Shown piece after piece: positions 1-5,376 of a stretch of DNA of 38,333 nt. The notes below the pieces were generated by a model. That model was not told where the DNA came from, did not search any database, and saw only the letters and a list, made by a program, of their open reading frames with translations. The stretch is from the NCBI RefSeq assembly GCF_000747665.1, contig NZ_BBKT01000052.1, positions 1-38,333 on the forward strand, read 5' to 3'. A program made the translations under genes and the position numbers. Numbering within the stretch: position 1 is the stretch's first letter; each line of letters opens with the position of its first letter. The DNA comes from Thermoanaerobacterium saccharolyticum (GTDB lineage: Bacteria; Bacillota; Thermoanaerobacteria; Thermoanaerobacterales; Thermoanaerobacteraceae).

Positions 1-9
1 TTGTTGCTT

Positions 10-207
10 TTATTCATAATATTCTGCAGCCCATTTTAAAAATCTTTTCATTCCATCAATGTCATTGCTAAATTCAATACGCTTACCGTATTCTATTCCT
101 CTGAAATCGAAAGCTCTAGCGTGATGTATCTCTTTAGCAATGTCTACACCTACAATTAATGTCTTTTCTGTTATTTGCATTATTTTTGTATTTTGGTTAT
201 ACTTCAT
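10..207 (-). pseudogene. IS110-family transposase, N-terminal fragment
   Basis: Start of an IS110-type (DEDD/RuvC-like) transposase. The first 65 residues carry the family opening with the first catalytic Asp in VGVDIAK (about residues 19-25), then FDFRG and a DIDGMKRFLKWA helix. A ribosome-binding site (AAGGAGG) lies upstream of the ATG. After residue 65 there is an in-frame TAA (complement of 10-12), although family members run to about 400 residues. The same frame goes on for three codons to the window edge, so this looks like a nonsense mutation rather than a natural end. The rest of the element is outside the window. Family assignment is firm; whether the copy is dead cannot be decided here. 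Confidence 0.85.
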
Positions 208-212
208 ATTAG

Positions 213-279
213 GTACCTCCTTGTTATTTGAGAGTCGTGTTCATGAACAATCGACATCTTGTATTTTATCAGGAGGTAC
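213..279 (-). repeat. Inverted repeat in the IS110 non-coding end, covering the transposase RBS
   Basis: Nine-base arms GTACCTCCT (213-221) and AGGAGGTAC (271-279) flank an inner stem GTCG/CGAC (234-237, 252-255) around the palindrome GTTCATGAAC (239-248). On the minus strand the second arm contains the transposase ribosome-binding site, so a transcript reading in from outside would pair it away. This non-coding end is also where IS110-group elements encode the bridge RNA (established knowledge); that role is inferred here. Confidence 0.55.
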
Positions 280-327
280 TTTTTATTTCAAATCTTATAT
301 TTCTTTATTACAGGAATGCTCCCTTTT

Positions 328-544
328 TTAGTATGTGACTTTCTCGCCAGATGGCAGTATAAAAGAACTCTCGTATTTACATCCGGCAGCTTCGGCTATT
401 TTTTTTTAACTCATCGACAGTGAAAGTTTCCCGCTTCATCTTTTGATTAAAGGCCTGTGGACTTTTCCCAGACATCCTTCCAAGTTCGGAGACACTTATT
501 CCAAGCTTTACGCATAGAATTTTCAGCTGTTCAGATACTGACAT
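328..544 (-). pseudogene. Phage-type HTH repressor, frameshifted in a 9-A run
   Basis: A small helix-turn-helix (Cro/CI-like) protein read leftward from ATG at 544 behind a good ribosome-binding site (AAAGGAG). The first frame gives MSVSEQLKILCVKLGISVSE, then an HTH region with GKSPQAFNQKMKR and FTVDELKK, and soon stops. Removing one A from the A9 run (T at 399-407) restores a 71-residue protein whose tail reads IAEAAGCKYESSFILPSGEK and ends at 328. The 217-nt span is 72 codons plus one base. The gene faces a divergent promoter with a palindromic operator, the layout of a phage or integrative-element immunity region. The frameshift may be real, a sequencing artefact, or corrected by slippage. 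Confidence 0.75.
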
Positions 545-579
545 ATAACCACTCCTTTCCCTCTCCTTTCGATATTCTC

Positions 580-608
580 ATTATAAACGAATATATTTAA
601 TAAATCAA
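580..608 (-). promoter_or_regulatory. Promoter of the HTH repressor gene
   Basis: On the minus strand, -35 TTGATT (603-608), a 17-bp spacer and -10 TATAAT (580-585). An ATAAACGAATAT half-site (583-594) resembling the operator of the divergent promoter overlaps the -10, which suggests autoregulation. Confidence 0.7.
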
Positions 609-649
609 CGATAATATTTCTATTTTATTGAGAATCGTTAAATTGGTCA

Positions 650-678
650 TTGGCACCATAAACAATATCGTTTATATT
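650..678 (+). promoter_or_regulatory. Divergent phage-type promoter with palindromic operator
   Basis: -35 TTGGCA (650-655), a 17-bp spacer and -10 TATATT (673-678). An 18-bp near-perfect palindrome (658-675, ATAAAC-6-GTTTAT, one asymmetric pair) fills the spacer and overlaps the -10, where a repressor would exclude RNA polymerase. A further AACGAT/ATCGTT inverted pair lies between the two promoters (607-612, 634-639). Confidence 0.7.
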
Positions 679-709
679 ATAAACAGAAATAATTAAAGGG
701 AGTGATTAC

Positions 710-985
710 ATGAGTACAAATGAATTACTAAGCAAAGTTAGAGAACTTAAAGAGCTTCAGACAATGGCAGAAGAGCTTCAGGCAGAGATAAATAGTATTC
801 AGGATGCGATTAAAGCTTAGATGAGCGCCAGAGGAGTTGATGAAATGGTTGTTGATGTTTTCAAGATCCGTTGGAAGGTTGTAAAAAGCAGCCGCTTTGA
901 TACAGCAGCATTTAAGGCAACACATGCCGAGTTATATAAGCAATACACGAAGGAAATAGAAACTCGCCGCTTCACGGTGTCATAA
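710..985 (+). pseudogene. Phage accessory protein, interrupted by an amber codon
   Basis: The reading frame opens at ATG 710 behind AAAGGGAGTG and gives MSTNELLSKVRELKELQTMA with a coiled-coil-like segment. It meets TAG at 818-820 after 36 codons, then continues without shift for 54 more codons, starting at an ATG directly after the amber and ending RRFTVS. It resembles the small proteins found next to YqaJ-type recombinase genes in clostridial prophages (from memory, not searched): an N-terminal coiled coil, then a basic part closing with RRFTV. A single base change would explain the stop, and reinitiation at the adjacent ATG is conceivable. The surrounding genes are also damaged. Confidence 0.65.
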
Positions 986-1050
986 GAAAAGCCCCTTACA
1001 TCAGCACCCGACTAAAAGCTTTGATGTAAAGAGCTTCGCGCAGACCAACC

Positions 1051-1088
1051 GGAGCGGGCCTGTACTATGATTATACCAGACCTGCTCC
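1051..1088 (+). repeat. Imperfect 12-bp hairpin between phage remnants
   Basis: Arms 1051-1062 and 1077-1088 pair over 12 positions with one G-U and one C-A mismatch around a 14-nt loop. There is no T-run behind it, so it is not a normal terminator. A second pair, TTACATCA/TGATGTAA (996-1003, 1022-1029), lies just upstream. Function unknown. Confidence 0.4.
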
Positions 1089-1123
1089 CATAATTCAATT
1101 AATAACAAATGGAGGAATAAGTT

Positions 1124-1351
1124 AAGGGAGACGACATTCAAAGCATATTTAGAGAACACATTCGACAAATGACAGATGTTGAAATTATTCAGAGACTTGA
1201 GACATGCTGGGATAGGACTGAAGAAGCGCTTTTGTTAGATGAAATTAAGAACAGAAAACCAAATATTTTTTCAAAATACTACAACACAATAACCTGGCAA
1301 ACAAATGTAGCCAGTTTAATTGTAGAATTAAAAAGGGAGGTTACGAAATGA
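1124..1351 (+). pseudogene. Small phage-like protein, apparent start-codon loss
   Basis: An open frame running from the stop at 1118-1120 to TGA 1349-1351, with the segments MTDVEIIQRLETCWDRTEEA and ITWQTNVASLIVELKREV. The only ATG (1169) has no ribosome-binding site. A strong GGAGG (1111-1115) sits 8 nt before codon AAG 1124, exactly where a start would be expected, and AAG differs from ATG by one base. I infer that the original start was there, giving a 75-residue protein. The gene overlaps the next by ATGA. Product unknown; small, acidic at the N-terminus, no membrane segment. Confidence 0.5.
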
Positions 1352-1482
1352 CAAAGCAGGAATTTAAGCGTCTTTCAAAGCGAGATTTCACGGATGCAGA
1401 ATATGAAGCAATCGAAACCGTTTATACATTCCATCCAGCCATAAGCGAGACGGAAGGCAAGCAGCAGATCGCTTATGAATAA
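1348..1482 (+). CDS. 44-aa phage-like remnant
   Basis: Starts at the ATGA overlap with the previous frame behind AAGGGAGG and reads MTKQEFKRLSKRDFTDAEYE, continuing to VYTFHPAISETEGKQQIAYE. The composition and the VYTFHP segment recall small clostridial phage proteins that are usually longer, so this is probably a C-terminally truncated copy. No further coding signal follows until the toxin-antitoxin promoter. Function unknown. Confidence 0.45.
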   Translation: MTKQEFKRLSKRDFTDAEYEAIETVYTFHPAISETEGKQQIAYE

Positions 1483-1558
1483 TAGAAATAACAGAAAACA
1501 ATAGGAATAACGACGAATAAAACTTTAATAATAGAGTGGGAATAAGATTTAAGCTCTG

Positions 1559-1597
1559 TTGATAGTTTAGCATAATTATGATAAAATTATGCTAAAC
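1559..1597 (+). promoter_or_regulatory. Toxin-antitoxin promoter with 13-bp inverted repeat
   Basis: -35 TTGATA (1559-1564), a 17-bp spacer and -10 TAAAAT (1582-1587). Perfect 13-bp arms GTTTAGCATAATT (1565-1577) and its complement (1585-1597), with a 7-bp centre, cover the spacer and -10. This is a typical operator for autorepression by the antitoxin or the complex. Confidence 0.75.
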
Positions 1598-1618
1598 TAA
1601 TAAAGGGGTGATGATTGT

Positions 1619-1906
1619 ATGCCATATATTAGACCAGTATCAGATTTGAGAAATAATTTTGCAGATATATCAAGAGTCGTCCATGAAACTGGGGAGCCAG
1701 TCTTTTTAACCAAGAATGGTTATGGAGATATGGTTGTAATGAGCATGGAAGCTTATGAACGAAAACTGTTTGAAAGTGAAATTTACTTTAAGCTGAGGGA
1801 AGCGGAACTGGAAGCACAAACAACTGATAAGAGATATTCCCATAAAGAAATTTTTGAAGAATTAAGAGCGAAAATTTCTGATAGAATGGAATCTGACAAT
1901 GCATGA
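1619..1906 (+). CDS. Phd/YefM-family antitoxin
   Basis: A 95-aa antitoxin. The N-terminal half (IRPVSDLRNNFADISRVV, then GEPVFLTKNGYGDMVVMS) is the Phd/YefM DNA-binding fold: a helix, a beta hairpin carrying the 'E-P-V-x-L-T-K-N-G' strand, and a further helix. The acidic C-terminus (from about residue 55) should wrap the toxin. It is preceded by AAGGGG and an inverted repeat that overlaps its promoter, and its last 8 nt overlap the toxin gene, so the two are translationally coupled. It likely neutralises the downstream ParE/RelE-fold protein and represses the operon. Confidence 0.9.
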   Translation: MPYIRPVSDLRNNFADISRVVHETGEPVFLTKNGYGDMVVMSMEAYERKLFESEIYFKLREAELEAQTTDKRYSHKEIFEELRAKISDRMESDNA

Positions 1907-2204
1907 TATTAGATACTTGCCTTTGGCAAGTAGAGATTTATCAAATATTGTATCTTATGTTGCAGATGAATTAAAGGCACCAAATGCAGCAATGGATCTA
2001 ATTAATGAATTGGATACATCTATATCAAGGCTTGCACAGTTTCCGTATTCATGCAGGGTGTATCAACCTGAAAAATCTCTTAAAAATGAATATAGAATAT
2101 TACCTGTAAAAAACTATTTGGTATTTTATGTAGTTAAAGAAGATGTTGTTGAGATTCACAGGGTTATATATGCTAAAATGAATTTAACAAAGATCATAAA
2201 GTAA
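1899..2204 (+). CDS. ParE/RelE-superfamily toxin
   Basis: A 101-aa basic protein with the ParE/RelE layout: helical N-terminus (LASRDLSNIVSYVADELKAP), a second helix with NELDTSISRLAQFP, then beta strands EYRILPVKNYLVFYVV and VEIHRVIYAKMN. The YRxLPVKNYLVFY and HRVIYAK strands are the family signature. The target cannot be read from sequence: ParE members act on gyrase, RelE members on ribosome-bound mRNA. The gene overlaps the antitoxin gene by 8 nt and appears intact. It may help keep the adjacent decayed mobile region in the chromosome. Confidence 0.88.
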   Translation: MHDIRYLPLASRDLSNIVSYVADELKAPNAAMDLINELDTSISRLAQFPYSCRVYQPEKSLKNEYRILPVKNYLVFYVVKEDVVEIHRVIYAKMNLTKIIK

Positions 2205-2311
2205 TATGATTGACACTGCGGAATAGATGAGCTTTATGAAAAAGATCTAAACACAGGGCGAGAGCAACACGAACATTTTTTAAAAATATCAAAAAAATAT
2301 TCGTAAAATTA

Positions 2312-2340
2312 TTGACTTGAATTGAAAAACTTGATATTAT
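2312..2340 (+). promoter_or_regulatory. Promoter of the pbuG-pur operon
   Basis: -35 TTGACT (2312-2317), a 17-bp spacer and -10 TATTAT (2335-2340), about 20 nt before the guanine aptamer. No other strong promoter is evident before murI, so the whole purine set is probably transcribed from here. Confidence 0.7.
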
Positions 2341-2365
2341 AATTGTATCAGGACAAGTAAATAAT

Positions 2366-2435
2366 AGCTCATATAATTCTGAGAATACGGCTCAGAAGTC
2401 TCTACCAGACAACCGTAAATTGTCTGACTATGAGT
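2366..2435 (+). promoter_or_regulatory. Guanine-class purine riboswitch aptamer
   Basis: All purine-aptamer parts are present. P1 is CTCATA (2368-2373) with TATGAG (2429-2434). P2 is TCTGAG/CTCAGA (2379-2384, 2391-2396) with loop AATACGG, J2/3 is the conserved TCTACC, and P3 is CAGACAA/TTGTCTG (2406-2412, 2420-2426) with loop CCGTAAA. The specificity base in GACTATG (2428) is C, which pairs with guanine or hypoxanthine; adenine aptamers have U. Guanine binding stabilises P1. The aptamer is directly followed by a second, PRPP-type aptamer and precedes a purine permease and purine synthesis genes. Confidence 0.95.
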
Positions 2436-2564
2436 GAAAGTGTACCTGAGGGTTCCAGCCTTATTGTCAATGTGTAGAAAACAGTAAAGGCGTTCGGACC
2501 GAGCGGTACAGGCATTGTATTGCCACACCTGTGGGATAAAAGCCCGGGAGGATAGGTTTCACTC
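2432..2564 (+). promoter_or_regulatory. PRPP riboswitch (ykkC family, subtype 2b), in tandem with the guanine aptamer
   Basis: The sequence carries the ykkC-family core: CCTGAGGGTTCCAG at the 5' side, TTCGGACCGAGCG in the middle, and GGGATAAAAGCCCGGGAGG followed by ATAGGTTTC at the 3' side. Eight bases GAGTGAAA (2432-2439) are the exact complement of TTTCACTC (2557-2564) and can close the aptamer as its outer stem. ykkC relatives sense guanidine, ppGpp or PRPP. I call PRPP because of the purine operon, the resemblance to Thermoanaerobacter PRPP aptamers, and the known guanine-PRPP tandem arrangement. PRPP should favour read-through. Confidence 0.88.
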
Positions 2565-2604
2565 TATGTGTTGGAATCTATCCTTTCGGGCTTATTTATT
2601 TTTA
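2540..2604 (+). terminator. Riboswitch-controlled intrinsic terminator
   Basis: A 21-bp stem (2540-2560 with 2573-2593, including G-U pairs) with a 12-nt loop, followed by ATTTATTTTT. The 5' arm contains the CCC of the PRPP aptamer core (2543-2545), and the top of that arm (2557-2560) is half of the aptamer's closing stem. Aptamer and terminator therefore cannot form together. Confidence 0.9.
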
Positions 2605-2640
2605 AAATTCGTTTTTATTTCAATCATAAGGAGGATTATA

Positions 2641-4089
2641 ATGGTAAAAAACAACGAAAAGAGAGGCTTTCTTGACAATTTCTTTAAGCTTAAAGAAAAT
2701 GGCACGTCGGTAAAGACAGAGGTCATCGCTGGTATTACGACTTTCATCACGATGGCTTACATCATCTTTGTAAATCCGTCAATACTTATGCAGGCTGGCA
2801 TGAATGCGAAAGGTCTTTTAGGCACTCAAGCAGTAAAAGCAGGTTTGTCTATAGCAAATGACCCTGTAATAGGCGCTGTTTTTGTCGCTACTATATTATC
2901 GTCTGTAGCTGCTACTTTAGTCATGGGGTTGTTTGCAAATGTTCCATTTGCTCTATCAGCAGGAATGGGCATGAATGCCTTTTTTACATTCTATGTTGTA
3001 TTGACATTGCACTATTCTTGGCAAGCTGCACTATCACTTGCACTTATAAGCGGTATAATAAATATCGTTATTACTGCTACTAAATTAAGGATACTTATAA
3101 TAAAGGCTATACCGCAGTCATTGAGAAGCGCTATTGGTGCAGGAATCGGGCTTTTCATTGCAATCATAGGTATGGAAAATGGCGGTATTGTAACGAAAAG
3201 CAGTGATACTCTTATAACTTTAGGAAATTTCAAGGATCCTGGCGTAATACTTACTGTAATCGGAATTGCAATAATTGCCATACTTATGAGCAGAGGCGTT
3301 AAAGGCGCTATACTGATAGGCATAATTGCAACGACGATTATAGGTATACCGATGGGAATAACGAACATTTCTAATCTTAAGACGATTGTACAGATGCCTC
3401 CAAGTTTGGCACCAACATTTATGAAGTTGGATTTTGCTGGATTATTAAAGCCTGGCACTGATGGAAATATCATTTCGATACTTACAGGTCTTATAACTGT
3501 AATACTGGCGTTTAGCTTGGCTGATATGTTTGACGCAATAGGAACATTGATTGGCACAGGTACAAAGACAGGGATTTTTAAAGAAGATGATTTTGAAAAA
3601 TCAAATGGCGGTTTCAAGACGAAATTTGAAAGAGCTTTATTTGCAGATGCTATAGGCACAACGTTAGGTTCTTTTTTGGGTACAAGCACTATAACTACTT
3701 ATGTTGAAAGTGCGTCAGGCATAAGTGAGGGTGGCAAGACTGGTTTGACATCTACTGTAGTTGCAATTCTTTTCTTGGTGTCATTGTTCTTTGCGCCAAT
3801 AATAGGAATAGTGCCATCTCAAGCCACAGCTCCTGCTCTCATTATCGTTGGGGCGTTGATGATAGGTTCTGTGACGAAGGTTAATTTTGAAGATTTTAGT
3901 GAAGCATTTCCTGCCTTTATGACAATTGCTTTTATGCCATTTACTTACAGCATATCAAACGGCATAGCTGCAGGATTTATCTTCTATCCAATCACGAAGA
4001 TAGTTGTTGGTAAAGCTAAAGAAGTTCATCCATTAATGTATATAATTGGACTTTTGTTCTTGTTAAGATTTGCATTCTTTATGGGGTAA
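2641..4089 (+). CDS. pbuG: Guanine/hypoxanthine permease (AzgA/PbuG family)
   Basis: A 482-aa inner-membrane purine/H+ symporter of the AzgA/PbuG branch. Diagnostic stretches are EVIAGITTFITMAYIIFVNP near residue 25, SAGMGMNAFF near 105 (the transport-core motif), IGAGIGLFIAIIGMENGGI, and SLADMFDAIGTLIGTGT near 300, with about 12-14 membrane spans. The start at 2641 is set by AAGGAGG nine bases upstream. An in-frame ATG at 2515 lies inside the riboswitch and is not credible. It is the first gene behind the guanine-PRPP leader, so uptake is switched together with de novo synthesis. A 16-bp hairpin separates it from purE. Hypoxanthine and guanine are the usual substrates. Confidence 0.92.
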   Translation: MVKNNEKRGFLDNFFKLKENGTSVKTEVIAGITTFITMAYIIFVNPSILMQAGMNAKGLLGTQAVKAGLSIANDPVIGAVFVATILSSVAATLVMGLFANVPFALSAGMGMNAFFTFYVVLTLHYSWQAALSLALISGIINIVITATKLRILIIKAIPQSLRSAIGAGIGLFIAIIGMENGGIVTKSSDTLITLGNFKDPGVILTVIGIAIIAILMSRGVKGAILIGIIATTIIGIPMGITNISNLKTIVQMPPSLAPTFMKLDFAGLLKPGTDGNIISILTGLITVILAFSLADMFDAIGTLIGTGTKTGIFKEDDFEKSNGGFKTKFERALFADAIGTTLGSFLGTSTITTYVESASGISEGGKTGLTSTVVAILFLVSLFFAPIIGIVPSQATAPALIIVGALMIGSVTKVNFEDFSEAFPAFMTIAFMPFTYSISNGIAAGFIFYPITKIVVGKAKEVHPLMYIIGLLFLLRFAFFMG

Positions 4090-4096
4090 AGCAGTT

Positions 4097-4132
4097 AAAA
4101 TGCAGAAAGGAAGAATTTCCTTTCTGCATTTT
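4097..4132 (+). terminator. Strong hairpin between pbuG and purE
   Basis: A perfect 16-bp stem (4097-4112 with 4117-4132) and a GAAT tetraloop right after the pbuG stop. The 3' arm ends in TTTT but then reads GCAAAT, so termination is probably partial. It could lower purE expression relative to pbuG or protect the 3' end of a pbuG mRNA. Confidence 0.6.
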
Positions 4133-4168
4133 GCAAATAAAACAAATATAGAGGAGGAGTCTAACGTT

Positions 4169-4660
4169 ATGGCGAAAGTTGCAGTTGTCATGGGAAGTGA
4201 TTCAGACTTTCCATTGATGAAAAAAGCATTAGATGTCTTTAAGCAGTTTGGAATTGACTACGACGTAAGGGTCATTTCGGCCCATAGGACACCAGATGTG
4301 GCGCACGATTTTGCAAAAAATGCGGTTTATAAAGGATACGAAGTCTTAATAGCGGCAGCAGGAAAAGCAGCTCATTTGGCTGGTGTCATGGCATCTATGA
4401 CGCCGCTTCCTGTCATTGGAGTTCCTGTAAAATCATCTACATTAGATGGTTTGGATTCGCTTTTGTCTACTGTTCAAATGCCTCAGGGGATACCAGTTGC
4501 CACTGTTGCCATAGACGGAGCGTACAATGCGGCATTGTTGGCAGTAGAGATACTTGGAGTAAAGTATCCTGAGATCATGGAAAAAATCGTTGAGTACAAA
4601 AAGAATTTGGCAGAGGAAGTTATTGAAAAAGATAAAAAATTACAGGGGGAGATTTTATAA
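4169..4660 (+). CDS. purE: N5-carboxyaminoimidazole ribonucleotide mutase
   Basis: A 163-aa PurE that moves the carboxyl group in the AIR-to-CAIR step of purine synthesis. It shows [10 protein letters not shown] (phosphate-binding loop, about residues 8-17), SAHRTPD with the active-site His, [13 protein letters not shown] and PLPVIGVPV, then [13 protein letters not shown]. This pattern fits class I (mutase) enzymes, which normally work with PurK, but no purK is in the window. The start is chosen at 4169 behind GAGGAGG; an upstream ATG lies inside pbuG. Its TAA overlaps the purC ATG by one base. Confidence 0.95.
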   Translation: MAKVAVVMGSDSDFPLMKKALDVFKQFGIDYDVRVISAHRTPDVAHDFAKNAVYKGYEVLIAAAGKAAHLAGVMASMTPLPVIGVPVKSSTLDGLDSLLSTVQMPQGIPVATVAIDGAYNAALLAVEILGVKYPEIMEKIVEYKKNLAEEVIEKDKKLQGEIL

Positions 4661-5367
4661 TGGAAAAGTTAAACATGTTGTACGAAGGTAAAGCAAAAAG
4701 GGTCTATAAGACTACAGATGAGGATTATTACATTATTGAGTACAAAGATGATGCTACAGCATTTAACGGTATAAAAAAAGGCACTATTCAAAATAAAGGT
4801 GTGTTAAACAATGAAATATCTGCGATTTTGTTTGAGCTACTTGAAAAAGAAGGCATTCCAACACATTTTGTGAAAAAACTTAGTGACAGAGAAATGCTTG
4901 TTAAAAGCGTAGAAATCTATCCTATTGAAGTTTTAATAAGGAATTATGCAGCAGGAAGCATATCAAAGAGATTGGGGATAGAAGAAGGAACAAAACTTAA
5001 AAGGACGGTTTTAGAATTCTGCTACAAGAACGATGAACTTGGAGATCCTTTCATAAATGAGTACCACATAGAAGCGATGGAATTAGCCACAAAGGAAGAA
5101 GTGGAGACTATAAAAGAATATTCTTTTAAGATCAATGATATACTTTCAAAATTTTTCACATCAAAAAACATCATTTTAGTAGACTTTAAATTGGAATTTG
5201 GCAAATCTAAAGATGGTATAGTTTTGGCTGATGAGATTTCACCGGATACGTGCAGATTTTGGGACAGTGTAACGAAGGAAAAACTGGACAAAGACAGGTT
5301 TAGAAGAGATCTCGGGAATGTAGAAGGAGCTTATGTGGAAGTATTGAATCGACTTGAAAAACAGTGA
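4660..5367 (+). CDS. purC: SAICAR synthetase
   Basis: A 235-aa phosphoribosylaminoimidazole-succinocarboxamide synthase that joins CAIR and aspartate using ATP. Visible motifs: [12 protein letters not shown] at the N-terminus (nucleotide loop), [17 protein letters not shown] near residue 90, [10 protein letters not shown] near 175 and [13 protein letters not shown] near 190, all in family order. Length is normal for the short bacterial form. The start overlaps the purE stop (taATG), with AGGGGGAG as ribosome-binding site, so translation is coupled. The product SAICAR is next cleaved by PurB, which is not in this window. Confidence 0.96.
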   Translation: MEKLNMLYEGKAKRVYKTTDEDYYIIEYKDDATAFNGIKKGTIQNKGVLNNEISAILFELLEKEGIPTHFVKKLSDREMLVKSVEIYPIEVLIRNYAAGSISKRLGIEEGTKLKRTVLEFCYKNDELGDPFINEYHIEAMELATKEEVETIKEYSFKINDILSKFFTSKNIILVDFKLEFGKSKDGIVLADEISPDTCRFWDSVTKEKLDKDRFRRDLGNVEGAYVEVLNRLEKQ

Positions 5368-5376
5368 GGTAAAATT

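Noticed and set aside
140-331. 63-codon plus-strand frame antisense to the IS110 end
   Set aside because: No ribosome-binding site; it crosses the element's non-coding end and part of the transposase on the other strand.
818-820. Amber codon read as pyrrolysine
   Set aside because: No pyl genes in view and the surrounding genes carry other lesions, so a nonsense mutation is simpler.
1136-1138. ATT used as start codon for the 1124-1351 frame (GGGAG is five bases upstream)
   Set aside because: ATT starts are very rare outside infC; start-codon loss at 1124 explains the strong upstream GGAGG better.
2205-2311. A 30-residue open stretch with GIDELYEKDLNTGREQHEHF after the toxin
   Set aside because: No start codon or ribosome-binding site and too short to assign; perhaps a gene tail left by a rearrangement.
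2366-2435. Adenine or 2'-deoxyguanosine specificity for the purine aptamer
   Set aside because: The specificity base is C, which excludes adenine, and J2/3 reads the canonical TCTACC of guanine aptamers.
2432-2564. Guanidine-I or ppGpp identity for the ykkC-family aptamer
   Set aside because: Purine-synthesis context and the guanine tandem favour PRPP, although discriminating bases were not verified against a model.
2515-2640. N-terminal extension of pbuG from an ATG inside the leader
   Set aside because: It lies in the riboswitch and terminator; the real start at 2641 has a strong ribosome-binding site and matches the family.
3012-3689. 225-codon minus-strand frame inside pbuG
   Set aside because: Antisense shadow of a hydrophobic gene; no ribosome-binding site and no recognisable domain.
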